NCBI GenBank assembly: GCA_941918925.1
Contig: OW799235.1
Span: forward strand, 41,150,201-41,214,200
Origin: Phyto melanocephala
Taxonomy: Eukaryota; Arthropoda; Insecta; Diptera; Rhinophoridae
Direction of reading: 5' to 3'
Length of the DNA: 64,000 nt
In this document: piece after piece, positions 33,271-43,675 of the stretch
Position numbering within the stretch: position 1 is the stretch's first letter
Layout: the number at the start of each line of letters is the position of its first letter
Translations under genes and position numbers: made by a program
The notes under the pieces: model-generated
What the model was told of the DNA's origin: nothing
The model's database searches: none
What the model saw: only the letters and a program-made list of their open reading frames with translations

Positions 33271-33675
33271 TAATCGGTTGTATCATTTGAGCGCAAACAG
33301 ATTAACGAAAAATCAACTTGCCTGCTAATATTTATATAAGATGTGCACATGTACATAATTCGTGAAAGAATAAAAGGTTCGTGCTATTTGTTTACAGTTT
33401 CAAAAAAAAAAAGAGTTGAGTGCATAAAACGACGTTTTCAAAATCTGAAACATTAACATGAAAATAAACTTTATGTGTCTTAAATCAGCAATATTTATTA
33501 AGTGCTTCTAGGTTTTTATTATTTTTAACTTCCATTCATATAATTAGCTAAAAGTTATTTTAACATCGATTTTGTATTTTATGCCAGTAATTATTTTTTT
33601 TATATTTTATTTGGTTAAATGGATACTTAATAAAATTTCTTAAGAAAAGTTACAAACCAAAGTACAAAATATTAT
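33271..33675. other. No gene seen
   Basis: AT-rich spacer. Confidence 0.4.
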
Positions 33676-33832
33676 ACATACATACATACATACATATGTA
33701 GATACATACATACATATGTACATACATACATACATACATACATACATACATACATACATACATACATACATACATACATACATACATACATACATACATG
33801 CATACATACATACATATGTACATATATTTATG
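33676..33832. repeat. (CATA)n microsatellite
   Basis: Tetranucleotide repeat of about 38 units with a few ATGT interruptions. Confidence 0.95.
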
Positions 33833-34803
33833 TATTTATAAATAAATGCCCTCTATATTGGGCAAATGCATATTTGCTGTTCAGGGTATAAAAAATAATT
33901 TATTTATTACAGGTTTTCTTGACTATTTTGTTTTAGTTATTAGATTAAAATGATAATACAATTAAGTTATTTTGTGTGTTTTGTTAAATGGTAGTAGATA
34001 AATAATTGTCAACAAAAGTTAAAGCAAATTAAATCGAATTTAAATAATTTACCTCATCGTTTGTTTTTTCTAAATTAAATCTCCAATGACAATTGCTCCC
34101 TAGTTGCCTTTGCTTGGCTTGAAAATAATTCAATTGTTTACTAAGTAAATATAAGTACAACAATAAAATAAAGTTCTAAAAGAGAAGTGAAAACAATTTT
34201 AAATTGTGTAATTTAATTTATTAACGACTGTCACTGATGGTTGTGTTATTGTAAAAAAAAATAAATTGTTGCTAAAGAAATTGAATATGCAATTTTAAAA
34301 AAGGCACAGTCTGAAAGTCAAAATAATAAAAATATTATTTTATAAAATTACGTATACATATATCTGTGGCCTTTCGACTAAAGAACTAATTACAAATTTT
34401 CAAAAAAATCAGCAGAGTGAAAACACAAACAATAATTAAATTCTTATTCTTGTGATTCTTTTTGTTGTTATATCTTCTATTCTGTAACTCGCAGCAAGAC
34501 GCGAATTAATGAAATAAATTTGTTAATGAAAGTTTCTAATTAAATTTTACAATTTTTCGAGACTTGAGTCGTTACGTAAAAATGTTATGAGATTTACGTT
34601 TCGTTTCGTGATAACAGTTATGTCCTTTTCTAAATTTCCCATTCAGGCTATAACAACATTTTTATACTTTTGTAAATTGCATTTTAATCTGTTATTACTA
34701 AAAATCTTAACACTCTATCACTTGTTAGAAGTGAACTCTAAAATTGAATTTTTATAACGCATTTTTCTATCCATCTGTTGATAAATCGGTATCATGGGTA
34801 TTT
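33833..34803. other. No gene seen
   Basis: AT-rich sequence; no motif or element end recognised. Confidence 0.4.
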
Positions 34804-34837
34804 CCAAAGAATATAAATCATGATTTATATTCTTTGG
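34804..34837. repeat. Perfect 34-bp palindrome
   Basis: CCAAAGAATATAAATCA is followed directly by its exact reverse complement. It is flanked by direct repeats of TATTTC on both sides. Confidence 0.9.
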
Positions 34838-34904
34838 TATTTCTCAATCTAAATGCTCTATTCCATGCATCCTTGTCTCCTGCGATTTTGTCAGATATTT
34901 CAAA

Positions 34905-34990
34905 ATTTGTTCTATTGTTATTTACAGTAATCGGCTATGGAATAATATCTTTATACTAATCTATCACTTTTTTTGTGTAACTTCGATCCT
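34905..34990 (+). mobile_element. INE-like family A scrap
   Basis: 'AATAATATCTTTATACT' then 'TGTGTAACTTCGAT' match the subterminal part of family A at 10440-10495. Confidence 0.5.
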
Positions 34991-35539
34991 AAACTATCAG
35001 CCAAACTACTAACAGCCACACAAATATAGGCCAATTCGACTCTATCGTTCAATTCGAGCAACTCTCCATAAGTTTATAATGTAATGATATAAAATTTATT
35101 TTTTCGTGTATCTATCTATACACACACTAATTTTGTACGCAACTTTTTGTTTACTTGTTAACGTGCAGGCAAATACTTACATATTAGTTTTGTGGCATAA
35201 ATGCAATGCCTGCAAGTAAGCTCGTGCATTGCCTAAGGATTGATTCGTGTTTTAAATCGATGCATGTATCTTTACTAAGGTGAGACAGCTTTAATGTCAT
35301 TATTTGCATTTCAGCGAAACTTTAATTGTTTTTAACTTCAATGATGTTGAAAATTCACGTAAGTAGTTCATAGCAGGCGTGAAAGTAAAATACATATGCA
35401 AAAGAAAAACTACTCAAATAGAGTCCTTTACATTGGGTAAATACATACTATAAATTGAAATTTTAAAAAATAACATGTAAGTGAATTTGAATCGTAAAAG
35501 TTTTTATTCGAAATACCAATTTATGGCAATAACATTCAA

Positions 35540-35740
35540 AAATGATTTCGAGCATATGACCACTACGGCTATTCTCGACGAAGCATATTTTGGATGTCCA
35601 ATCTTGAGACACTTTTTCTATTATTGCTGGTTGTATGTCACGAAAAGCACGAAGAATTTTTGGTTTCCAATGGTCAATCGTTGTTGCTTTATTAGCATAA
35701 ACCCTTGACGTTAAGTGGCTTTTCGAGAAAGAAGTATCAA
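35540..35740 (-). pseudogene. Mariner-like transposase C-terminus
   Basis: The minus strand reads 'VYANKATTI' (a shift follows), 'ILRAFRDIQPAIIEKVSQDW' and 'ICFVENSRSGHMLEI'. These match the tail seen after the third catalytic residue in the copies at 31240-31410 and 43800-43960. The catalytic blocks are gone. An open frame on the other strand (35481-35708) is its shadow. Confidence 0.65.
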
Positions 35741-35965
35741 ATCGAACTACATTTCATTTCTCTTAACCAATATATGGTTAAATTTTGATTATCATAAATT
35801 GTGGTTGTCCTTCGGCAAGTAGCGCCAACTTGTTAAAATCTCATCAGGTTCGGCGTTACCATTAGCATAAAGACTATACCAATCGATGTATTTTTCTGAA
35901 TGTAATGGAGCTTGTTGTAGATTGCTCGTTCTCTCTCTAACCGTAGTAATTTTGTTCACTAAGAA

Positions 35966-36510
35966 CCTGTCAAGTTCATGAGCATAATCATAAGTTCAAC
36001 CGACGGGCAACGAAGGATGCACATCACTTCGGGAGCAGCACAAGGCTCCATTCTCGGGCCAGACTTGTGGAACATTAGCTACGATGACATACTTCGGATG
36101 GAAGTGCCGCATGACTCGTTCCTCGTGCGCTACGCAGACGATATAGCAGCGGTGATCAACGCTAAGGATATCGAGGGAGCGGAACGCAAGCTGAGACAGG
36201 TGATGATAAGGACACAGGCGTGGCTGGACTCACACGGACTTAGCCTAGCTACTCAGAAGACGGTACTTATTCTACTTACCAAACGACATATACCGACTGA
36301 ATTGGAATTCAATGTTGGTGAGATCACACTACGGACTAGAAGGTGTATAAAATATCTGAGCATAAGTCTAGATTCGAGGATACAGCACGCAGTCACAAAG
36401 GCGGCGAAAATAATAGCGCAGCTCAGCCGACTAATGGCGAACGTAGGTGGCCCAACTCAGAACAAACGTAGATTGCTGATGGAGACGAGCAGACAGCATT
36501 CTCCTATAAC
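35966..36510 (+). pseudogene. R1-clade-like reverse transcriptase fragment
   Basis: The frame contains 'ITSGAAQGSILGPDLWNI' and the catalytic 'LVRYADDIAAVI', then 'VMIRTQAWLDSHGLSLATQK' and 'RCIKYLSISLDSRI', the order palm, thumb start of R1/TRAS-like LINEs. It opens at about 35966 without the fingers domain. It loses frame at about 36490 at 'ADSILLY', where the normal sequence continues into the C-terminal region. The stretch is clearly richer in GC than its surroundings, a sign of recent arrival from a different compositional background. No tail or target duplication found. Confidence 0.85.
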
Positions 36511-37284
36511 ATTTGGTAGCGTTATCCAAGGTTCGATCTAACCATGATGATTTGTCAGAGTATGCTAATCATTGATGTAAAAAATCGTGTGTTTATCGGG
36601 CTTCAAAAAATACCCTTTATAAAATTTTGTTTATAAATATTTACCCGTTTAGTTGGTGGTATAAGCAGAGGTTCTTATGATTTTGTGGCATGTGACAGTG
36701 TCTTGCTATGCAAGCCGATTTCGCATTAATTGTCCACCAATACAATCGCAAAAACAAGCTGTCAGCATGTTGTGATTTCGTCGCATTGAGTTGAATTAAG
36801 AATGACACCAGCCAACAAGTGATTTATATTACAAGTAAAAGTTGTAGACATTTTAATACAAATTTCACAATTCACTCCAATAATAAGATAGAATCGAATG
36901 AGGGTACGTGGTATCTCCTATACAAAGAAAATATATTTTATAGCAAATCTGTAGAAATGTTATTGTTATAGGCTTTGAATTACATATGTTCAATTGGTTA
37001 CGATATAAGTTTACTTTTTCGGGCGCAAAATCAATAGCATTAGAGCAGAAGACGTTTGCCATCACAGACCGCTGAAATTAGGAATATGTATTCTTAAATC
37101 TCGTGATCTGTTGTTATAACAGTCAGAAGAATAATTATTCAATTTGTATTAACAAAATAGGGCAAAATTTAAATCCAGGACGCAAATATTGATCGATTTG
37201 TAAATTGTAATTATTCATTCCTGCGGTAAAAGATTTCATGTTTTATGTGTAAGATGTTGGAAAAAACATATCGAAGAAATGTCA
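36511..37284. other. No gene seen
   Basis: AT-rich; no motif recognised. The end of the RT fragment at about 36510 is abrupt. Confidence 0.4.
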
Positions 37285-37289
37285 CACTT

Positions 37290-38070
37290 TTTATACCCTT
37301 CACCTGTAGTGTACAAGGGTATATATAGCTTTGTCATTCCGTTTGTAATTTCTACAATTTTCATTTCCGACCCCATAAAGTATATACTTTCTGAAAGCTT
37401 ATGAATAGAGGAGTCGATTAAGCCCTGACCGTCTGTCCGTCCGTCCGTATGTTGGTTGAAATCAACTTTTAGAAGCAACTACATATATGTTCCTCAGATC
37501 TAATTTTGGTATCAATCTTTTGGAAATATCCAGGAATGAATCGCTATTGAAATTCAGCACATTCGCCCCATAACTTTCTGAGTAATGAGCAAAAAACCAC
37601 GACCACCTCGTTTTTTTCACAATTACAACAACAACCTACATACATAGGGCCGTATTCATAAAAATATTTTAGGTTTATTGAAGGCTTATTTGATAAATTT
37701 CTTTACAACATCTGTCAAATAAGCCTTTAATAAACATAAAATATTTTTTATGAATACGGCCCATACTGTTTAAAGTAAACGTGACATCTAATTCCAGCTG
37801 AGCCAAAAAAATTTTATTTTATTTTATTTAATATATTATTTATATATTATTATTTTTTTTGTATTTTTTTTTTATTTTTTTAAAAATTTTTTTTTTAATT
37901 TTTTTTTAAATTTTTTTTTGTAATTTTTTTTATTATTTTTTTTTATTTTTGATATATTTTTTTTGTAATTTTTTTTTTTGGTGTGTTTTGTATGTACGTA
38001 TTTTATATGGGATGAATGGTGATACAAACAATTGTTATTGCACGGCCGAATATATCACTGTTACTTCTTA
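37290..38070 (-). mobile_element. INE-like element, family B, with inverted module and nested MITE
   Basis: The 3' end (at the left) is 'TATACCCTTCACCTGTAGTG' followed by GTATATATAGC. Next come 'CCCCATAAAGTATATACTTT', the CCGTCTGTCCGTCCGTCC box and 'CCATAACTTTCTGAGTAATG'. The 5' end (at the right) has the complement of ATATTCGGCCGTGC. Compared with the copy at 51960-52655, the AT-rich segment with GCTGAGCCAAAAAAATTTTA (about 37790-37990) lies in the opposite direction relative to the rest. A MITE occupies 37647-37762. Confidence 0.75.
37647..37762. mobile_element. Palindromic MITE, GGGCCGTATTCAT ends
   Basis: Arms of about 50 bp are inverted copies, starting GGGCCGTATTCATAAAAA. ATA flanks both sides (37644-37646 and 37763-37765). 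The related element at 51960-52655 lacks it, showing the empty position. The superfamily is not assigned. Confidence 0.75.
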
Positions 38071-38339
38071 AATTTAAAAATATTATTTTATTAGAGTGGT
38101 ATACTTAAGGATCAAGAAGTCCAAAGAATGCATGGAGGCGCACGATACTCTAAGAACTAGGACAGTGCAATCTTACATGCGAAGACGCTATAACAACTGC
38201 GACATATCATAAAAGATTTAAATGCTTTATGGAAGCCATAGCATTGAAAAATTTTATGGTTTCATTTCATACATTTAATTTGCTTTACTATGGGTTCCTC
38301 ATTAGAAACGATTCAGAGATCCGCGTTGCTTATGTTGTT
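38071..38339. other. No gene seen
   Basis: A slightly GC-richer patch at 38100-38200 has no recognised protein. Confidence 0.4.
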
Positions 38340-38577
38340 AGGTCAGAATATTCAGCTGATATTTCTGATTCACCTCTTGATAAATACCTGTAGCTCTTAC
38401 ATGTTATTGCTCTTGATGGTGCTCGATAATATCCGGGTTTCATTTCCGTACAGCAGAGAAAATTTTACACATGCGTTGAATATTCTAAGCTCGGTTCGCT
38501 CGGGTATTTGTGATTTTCATAATACTTGTTCTACGTCTGTTTCGGCATTGCCATTCATTGACACTGTAATTTCTTAA
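38340..38577 (-). pseudogene. Non-LTR RT C-terminal fragment (RTE-like)
   Basis: The minus strand reads 'SMNGNAETDVEQVL', stop, 'ELRIFNACVKFSLLYGNETR', 'SSTIKSNNM', stop, 'ELQVFIKR', stop, 'IRNIS'. The order LRIFN-VK-LLYG-ETW...LQ-FI-R-LR-I is the C-terminal part of RTE-type or similar endonuclease/RT proteins. No palm domain is present. The open plus-strand frame over the same bases is a shadow. Confidence 0.65.
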
Positions 38578-38679
38578 TAGCAGAAGCTATGGTTGGCCTT
38601 TGTCTATCTTGATATTTCTATCAAGTAATGCTAATCTTTCTACATTTTCCTCTTTTTTCTTACATGTTGTATACCTTGT

Positions 38680-38945
38680 ACGAGGGTATACATATGTCAT
38701 CCGCGTAATTGAAATCCTCGAGTTTGCGAGAGATTCCATGAAATTCATCTTCTTTCTGAATAGACTTCGCTTATTTATCACTATAGTAAATAAAGATTTT
38801 GGACGATTAAAGGACTCTGTATTGAAATGCTATATACGCGAATTTCATCATCTAATACATTAACATTTCATTAACAGTAAATTATGTAAAAAGCGTTCTT
38901 TAAAGTAGATGTAGGCGTCAAAGTTGTTTCTGCTAACAAATTTTC
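38680..38945 (-). mobile_element. INE-like family A interior, decayed
   Basis: 'AATAAAGATTTTGGACGATT' and 'AAAGTAGATGTAGGCGTCAA' match the minus-strand module at 46345-46420. The palindrome TATACCTTGTACGAGGGTAT at 38670-38690 resembles the family B stem. Confidence 0.5.
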
Positions 38946-39210
38946 AGGAAAAAAATTTTTTTTCTTCCCTCATGAAATACACTTATGAAATTTTATTGCT
39001 CTGCGTCACCTCTAATCAATAGAGCCTAATTTCAAAACTCTAGCGTCATAAACGTAGAAAATAAAAAAAAATAACCATTAAAATCCGAAAAGTACCTTTT
39101 AGGTTTCTCACTTTTATTAATCACTACTGGGATCAATATTTTCAAGAATCTAGATTCATTAACGTAGAGAATACAAAAAGTGCCATAAAAAGAGAATACA
39201 TACTTATGTA
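38946..39210. other. No gene seen
   Basis: AT-rich spacer. Confidence 0.4.
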
Positions 39211-39218
39211 TCTTTTTA

Positions 39219-39513
39219 GGGGGGTGCTTTAATACCATGTGAGTTAAGGCCATGATGGCTTTATTGCTCAATTGAATGGGAGATAAAGCCATAATGGCCA
39301 TATTGCCCAATCATTGAGAGGTAAGGCTATAATTAAAATTTTGCGAAATGAGAGATAAAGCCATATATTTTTTTTTCGCAAATGAGAGATAAAGCCATAT
39401 TTTTTCAGAATATTGTCATAAATATTTTTATTAAAAAAAAGGCTTTATCTCCCTATTGAATGAGAGATAAAGCCATCATGGCCTTATCTCACATGGTATT
39501 AAAACACCCCCCC
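39219..39513. mobile_element. hAT-type MITE with 8-bp duplication TCTTTTTA
   Basis: The ends are GGGGGGTGCTTTAATACCAT and the complement of GGGGGGGTGTTTTAATACCA. Exact TCTTTTTA duplications flank it (39211-39218 and 39514-39521). The inverted arms extend about 70 bp, and the word GAGATAAAGCCAT is repeated inside in several orientations, so single strands could fold extensively. Confidence 0.85.
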
Positions 39514-39521
39514 TCTTTTTA

Positions 39522-40380
39522 CATTTTCATATCAATACAAAAATCCCAATTTCTAATAAATCTTCTCTTTTTTGCATATGTTCTGAAAAGAAACAAATTT
39601 TTTCCGAATTTTCACTTTCTATCCTATTAAAATTATATTTTAATTAAATTTTTTATGCCTGGTGAAATTTCTGTAAGTTTTTTTTCCGAATTGACCGAAT
39701 AAGGAATTTACATATTTTCCCCATTTTTATACCTTTTTCGACTGCCTTAAAGATTTCAAATTTTCACCCTGAAATTTGTCCTTATGCTATTAGGTAATAA
39801 TATATGTATAATGTCCTATTACGTACCAAAATATGGAAAATTTTAACCGCTAGTGCCAAAATCATATTATTACTCTTTTGTGAATTAACTAATACAATTT
39901 AAATTTGATCTTAGCTTTATGTGTTTGGTAGTTACATAGGGCATCAAAAAAGTACCAATTTATAGTTTTTACCCGTTTCCCCCTTAGGGGTTGAAAATTC
40001 AAAAAAAGTTCACGCACTTGTTTTTTGTGTAGAATAAAATACTTTTTCAAATAAGTGCATCATTTTTAGTTAAGCAGATATAAGGTCACAGATTTAAGCC
40101 GTTTTCCCTCATTTTTACCCCTTATAGTTCGAATTTCCAAGAATCCCTTCTACATGGAGGTATTAATTTCAACAATATACATTTGTACATTTGTATGTCT
40201 ATATAAAAAAAATAATGTCAATTTTACTGAAAATCATTTAAAATTAAAAAGTTGGGTTTCAATTATTCGACTTTTCCTAAACTCGATTTTTAAATAGTTC
40301 GATAAGATAGGCTTTGAAAGCCCCGTTTGCTTTTATAAAAATTGAGAGAAAACCTTGTTTAAATTATATAATAATATCTA
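39522..40380. other. No gene seen
   Basis: AT-rich, with CCGTTTTCCC/CCCGTTTCCCCC words near 39970 and 40100. No motif recognised. Confidence 0.4.
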
Positions 40381-40950
40381 TATATGGGCAATTCCATGTC
40401 ATCGTACGTGACATTTGTTCTCCTATAAAGTGGAATATGTTTTGCAAAAGTAAGAGTAACTGTAATAAAATTATATCATTATGTTCCATTCAGAGGGCAC
40501 TTTATTTAAAAAAGAAAATATCGAGCAAAATTAGAGTATATTGTACGTGACATAAAACAGAAGTGATTTTGAGGTATAAATGGAAATATGAAAAAATCTG
40601 CGAATCTTGGGAGGTATTATTTTTTTTTAATTTCTTACACTAAATCACATATTTTTCATTTAAAATCCATCACACTTAATTGAAAACAATCTTTAAATGA
40701 CAGTACGTGTCAGATTTTTCTCTTATAATATTCTAAGGTATATATGTCAGTGATGGTATATGAGAATTTCAGTCTAGTGCCAAAATTTTACCTCAAAAGT
40801 GCCAAAACATCTTAAAAAGTGCCATAACAAACATGTCATGTCTACATATTTAAAAAAATGAAATCCATGTATTCAGTTTTGTTATTATATATAAAAAAAT
40901 TTTCGAACTTCAATATTTAAAAAATTTATACAGATAAATTATATATAAAT

Positions 40951-41256
40951 ACTAGCTTGTGCCCGCGACTTCGTCTGCGTAGTTATCGGGATAAAAGTTA
41001 GACTTAGTATTAACAACAAAAACAAAAATATTTACAACACAAACAAACCGTTTAGGATGTGTTATGATGAGCTTGCCAATGACTTCCCGTTATTATCGCG
41101 ATAAAAAGTAAACTATGTGTTAATCTAGGTTGTTATCTATCTATGTGCCGAATTTCATTTAGTTCCGTTCAGCCGTTTCTGCGTGATTGAGTAACAAATA
41201 TCCAAACATCCAAACACACAAACATTCACATTTATTATATTATATAATAGTAGGAT
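40951..41256 (+). repeat. RTE/SINE-like short retroelement
   Basis: It begins ACTAGCTTGTGCCCGCGACT. Near the end it contains 'GCCGAATTTCATTTAGTTCC', GTTCAGCCGTTTCTGCGTGA, and repeated CCAAACA words, and it finishes AATAGTAGGAT. This order is typical of short insect repeats with RTE-type tails. There is no protein. A deleted copy lies at 4096-4185. Confidence 0.7.
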
Positions 41257-41365
41257 TATTATTTATTAAATATACACATTTGTATTTTATATGTAATGTT
41301 AAATAATTTTTCCAAAATAGGGATATATTAAATATATATTGTTAAATAACATTAAATATATCGAT

Positions 41366-41610
41366 GCCTTACTTCCTCAACCTCGTATCTTAAAAAATAA
41401 AATTTTTCAGGAGAGAAAAAAAAACGGTTCATCTTTTTATACTTCGGTGTTTGGTTAAAAGTTTAACTGCAATTATTAAGGAATTGATTGTATTTATGTA
41501 TATTAGTAGTAATAATATACTCATCTTTTTTAGTTAAATCATAAAACAATCGTTTGATATGAAAAAGACAAAACCGTATTTTTTAAGATACGAGGTTGAG
41601 AAAGTATAGC
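41366..41610. mobile_element. MITE with inverted ends CTCAACCTCGTATCTTAAAA
   Basis: The left end GCCTTACTTCCTCAACCTCG and the complement of the right end GCTATACTTTCTCAACCTCG agree at most positions over about 34 bp. ATCGAT lies directly outside both ends. The superfamily is uncertain. Confidence 0.7.
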
Positions 41611-41740
41611 ATCGATATGTAGTTATAAAATTCTAGTAAAACCTCGTTTACAAAAATTGTATTTGTATCATTTGTTTGGGTAATTATTTTTAAGACATCA
41701 CTGTCATAACAACATTTTGAGCTGGATTTTTATAAATCTT

Positions 41741-41868
41741 GGGGCTCAATTCTCGTTCTGTGAAATGAAAAAGTTTTTGCATAGCAAAGAGTATGGTGGC
41801 ACCATATGATATTACACACAAAAACTTATCATTTCATAGTTTCATAGAACGAGAATTGATGCCCTGAG
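41741..41868. mobile_element. Foldback MITE, best copy of the family at 10086
   Basis: GGGGCTCAATTCTCGTTCTG at the left is inverted at the right as 'CAGAACGAGAATTG'-like sequence followed by ATGCCC. The arms reach about 50 bp around a short loop with GGTGGCACCAT. Confidence 0.75.
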
Positions 41869-42139
41869 ATCCACATTTTCCAACATATAAACGTACTAAA
41901 ATGGCTAGATTTTTGATACTGTGCAGTCCGCAGTTTCGCATTTTAGCATTTACAACAGGGAGAAAAATCATTTATTTCTTATTATTAAAAAATATATTTC
42001 TTAAAAACTAAGTAAAATTATATATTTTTAATTGTTTGAAAAAGTGCCAAAATTTTATTGAGCGTGCCATAGTGCCATTAAAAATCAATAGTGCCAAAAA
42101 TGGCACGATTGTGCCACTTTTGCCAACAGTGATATATGT

Positions 42140-42699
42140 TAAGACAACAAGTTAAATTCTAAATAAGGTGCAAAGTTTTTACTGTCACCTTAGCCTACTA
42201 CAAACTGGTTAAATTCTTACTTTTTCTCTTAATGAATATGCAGTTTGAGAGACATTTATAAAGTGCTTGTCATAATATGAAAACGTATAGTTTTTTTATC
42301 TTTGGAATTGGCTGAACATTTTACCAAGAGATAATCAGATTAAACTCTTACTATTGCTCTTAAAATAATTTAATTAGCTCTAAATACCTGCACATAGTAA
42401 AATTTGAGTGTTTTTTTTATCATAAAACCTTTATTGAGAGTTTTTGTTTTTACAGTCGTGGTTGACATATTCATGGAACTGCCCATATAAATATAAAAAT
42501 GGTGTAAAAATTGTATAGTAATTCATAAAATTAGAACGGCCGATTTCATTCGTAAAGAAAATAAGTTTGTGCGAAAAAAAATTAGTTTATCTAATTGGAT
42601 TGCGAGCATTCATGCAAAAACATTTATTCCGTTAATTTTTTATCTTTAAACATAATTTTCTTTTGAATTGCATAGTCAAAAAACGACTTTGTTGTTTGT
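42140..42699. other. Spacer, probably including the Helitron 5' end
   Basis: No coding signal. A Helitron 5' TC terminus must lie in or near here if the element is complete, but I cannot fix it. Confidence 0.4.
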
Positions 42700-42734
42700 T
42701 AGGGAGACTTATTTGCTTCATTAATGCCTCCTAA

Positions 42735-43640
42735 TAGACGATCAGAATGTCCGTGATAATCAAACAGAATAGCAACGTTCACAACAAAATTAATGGAGAC
42801 GAGCCCATATTGAACAGCTTCGCGCTGTACAATCACCACCTCAAATTCGACAAAACAATACAAGAAGAAAAACTGTCGTAAATGTAGACTTGAATCGGGC
42901 TGCTTTTTAATATGATTCACCAATCGCCTACAAAGACCTTCGCTGCGTTGCTATCGGTTCATTGCCAGCATTACAATGCATTGAAGTTTCATTCGGAAAC
43001 TTCGGGTTTATGCTGCGCTGGTGGCAAGGTGAAATTGCCTGTTTTGCCTCCTCCGCCAGGACCACTGTATTCGCTTCTCTATGGAAATACAATTCAATCA
43101 AAACATTTCCTATCGAATACACAAAAACATAATAGATGTTTTCAAATGGCGTCATTTGGAGCCGAAGTTGTCGATCAACCCGGCTATAATCCAAGTTATA
43201 AGGTAATGGCGTCTCATTATTATCAAAATCAATAATTCTTCTCATTCCTTTCGAAATTGATTCCAAATATTCAGATTTAAGGTCAAATTCATCATCCTGC
43301 GGGCTTTGTTACCACCACCAAACGAAGATTATAAGTTTCTTCAGATCTATTTCGTTGGTGAAGCTAATGAATGCTTCAGGCGACAATCATCAACGGCAAA
43401 TTCAAAGGAGAGGAAGTCCTTATCCCACGAATTTCTATTATTCCAACTGAGCTTCCAACAATATATCGCAAAGCCAATCACTGTCTGTGGGACTAATCTC
43501 GAATTTCCCTGTTTTTCTCACGGTCAGCTGTACGTTACATGTTTGCGCGTTGGGAAACCGTCTTCGATATTTGTTTTTGCGCCGGAAAACAAATCGAAAA
43601 ATATTGTTCATCAAATCGCTCACTACTGATTCCATTCAAA
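42735..43640 (+). pseudogene. Helitron Rep/helicase protein with large deletions
   Basis: A possible start MPPNRRSECP is near 42726. The next frame holds 'CQHYNALKFHSETSGLCC', then 'GGKVKLPVLPPPP', 'SKHFLSN' and 'NRCFQMASFGAE', the conserved N-terminal block of Helitron proteins. After a shift near 43235 comes 'LLPPPNEDYKFLQIYFVG'. Then, across the lost core, 'TIINGKFKGEEVLIPRISII', a shift, 'SVCGTNLEFPCFSHGQLYVT' and 'SIFVFAPENKSKNIVH', the C-terminal helicase motifs. The HUH endonuclease and helicase motifs I-V are missing, so this is a dead deletion derivative. The long minus-strand frame at 42928-43266 is its shadow. Confidence 0.88.
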
Positions 43641-43675
43641 TAAATCACATTGAAAATTTAAATATTTGTGTTGTA

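Larger units (their letters stand above)
40748..42131. mobile_element. hAT-type element with 8-bp duplication, host to three insertions
   Basis: The left end is CAGTGATGG and the right end is CCAACAGTG; ATATATGT occurs exactly on both sides (40740-40747 and 42132-42139). CAGTG ends plus an 8-bp duplication are typical of hAT. Subterminal AGTGCCAAAATTTT words occur near both ends, possible transposase sites. No transposase is left. An RTE/SINE-like repeat (40951-41256), a MITE (41366-41610) and another MITE (41741-41868) are nested within. Confidence 0.8.
40381..42489. repeat. Outer inverted repeat pair around a nest of insertions
   Basis: 'TATATGGGCAATTCCATG' (40381-40398) is inverted with one mismatch at 42472-42489. 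The word GTACGTGACA follows the left copy and recurs near 40545 and 40703. This may be an older element that received the hAT at 40748. Confidence 0.45.

Noticed and set aside
35481..35708. 75-residue plus-strand frame
   Set aside because: The minus strand encodes a recognisable mariner C-terminus, so this is a shadow.
38290..38577. 95-residue plus-strand hydrophobic-looking frame
   Set aside because: The minus strand reads as an RT C-terminal region; the plus frame has no known motif.
42928..43266. 112-residue open frame on the minus strand
   Set aside because: The plus strand of the same bases carries the conserved Helitron N-terminal block; this is its antisense shadow.
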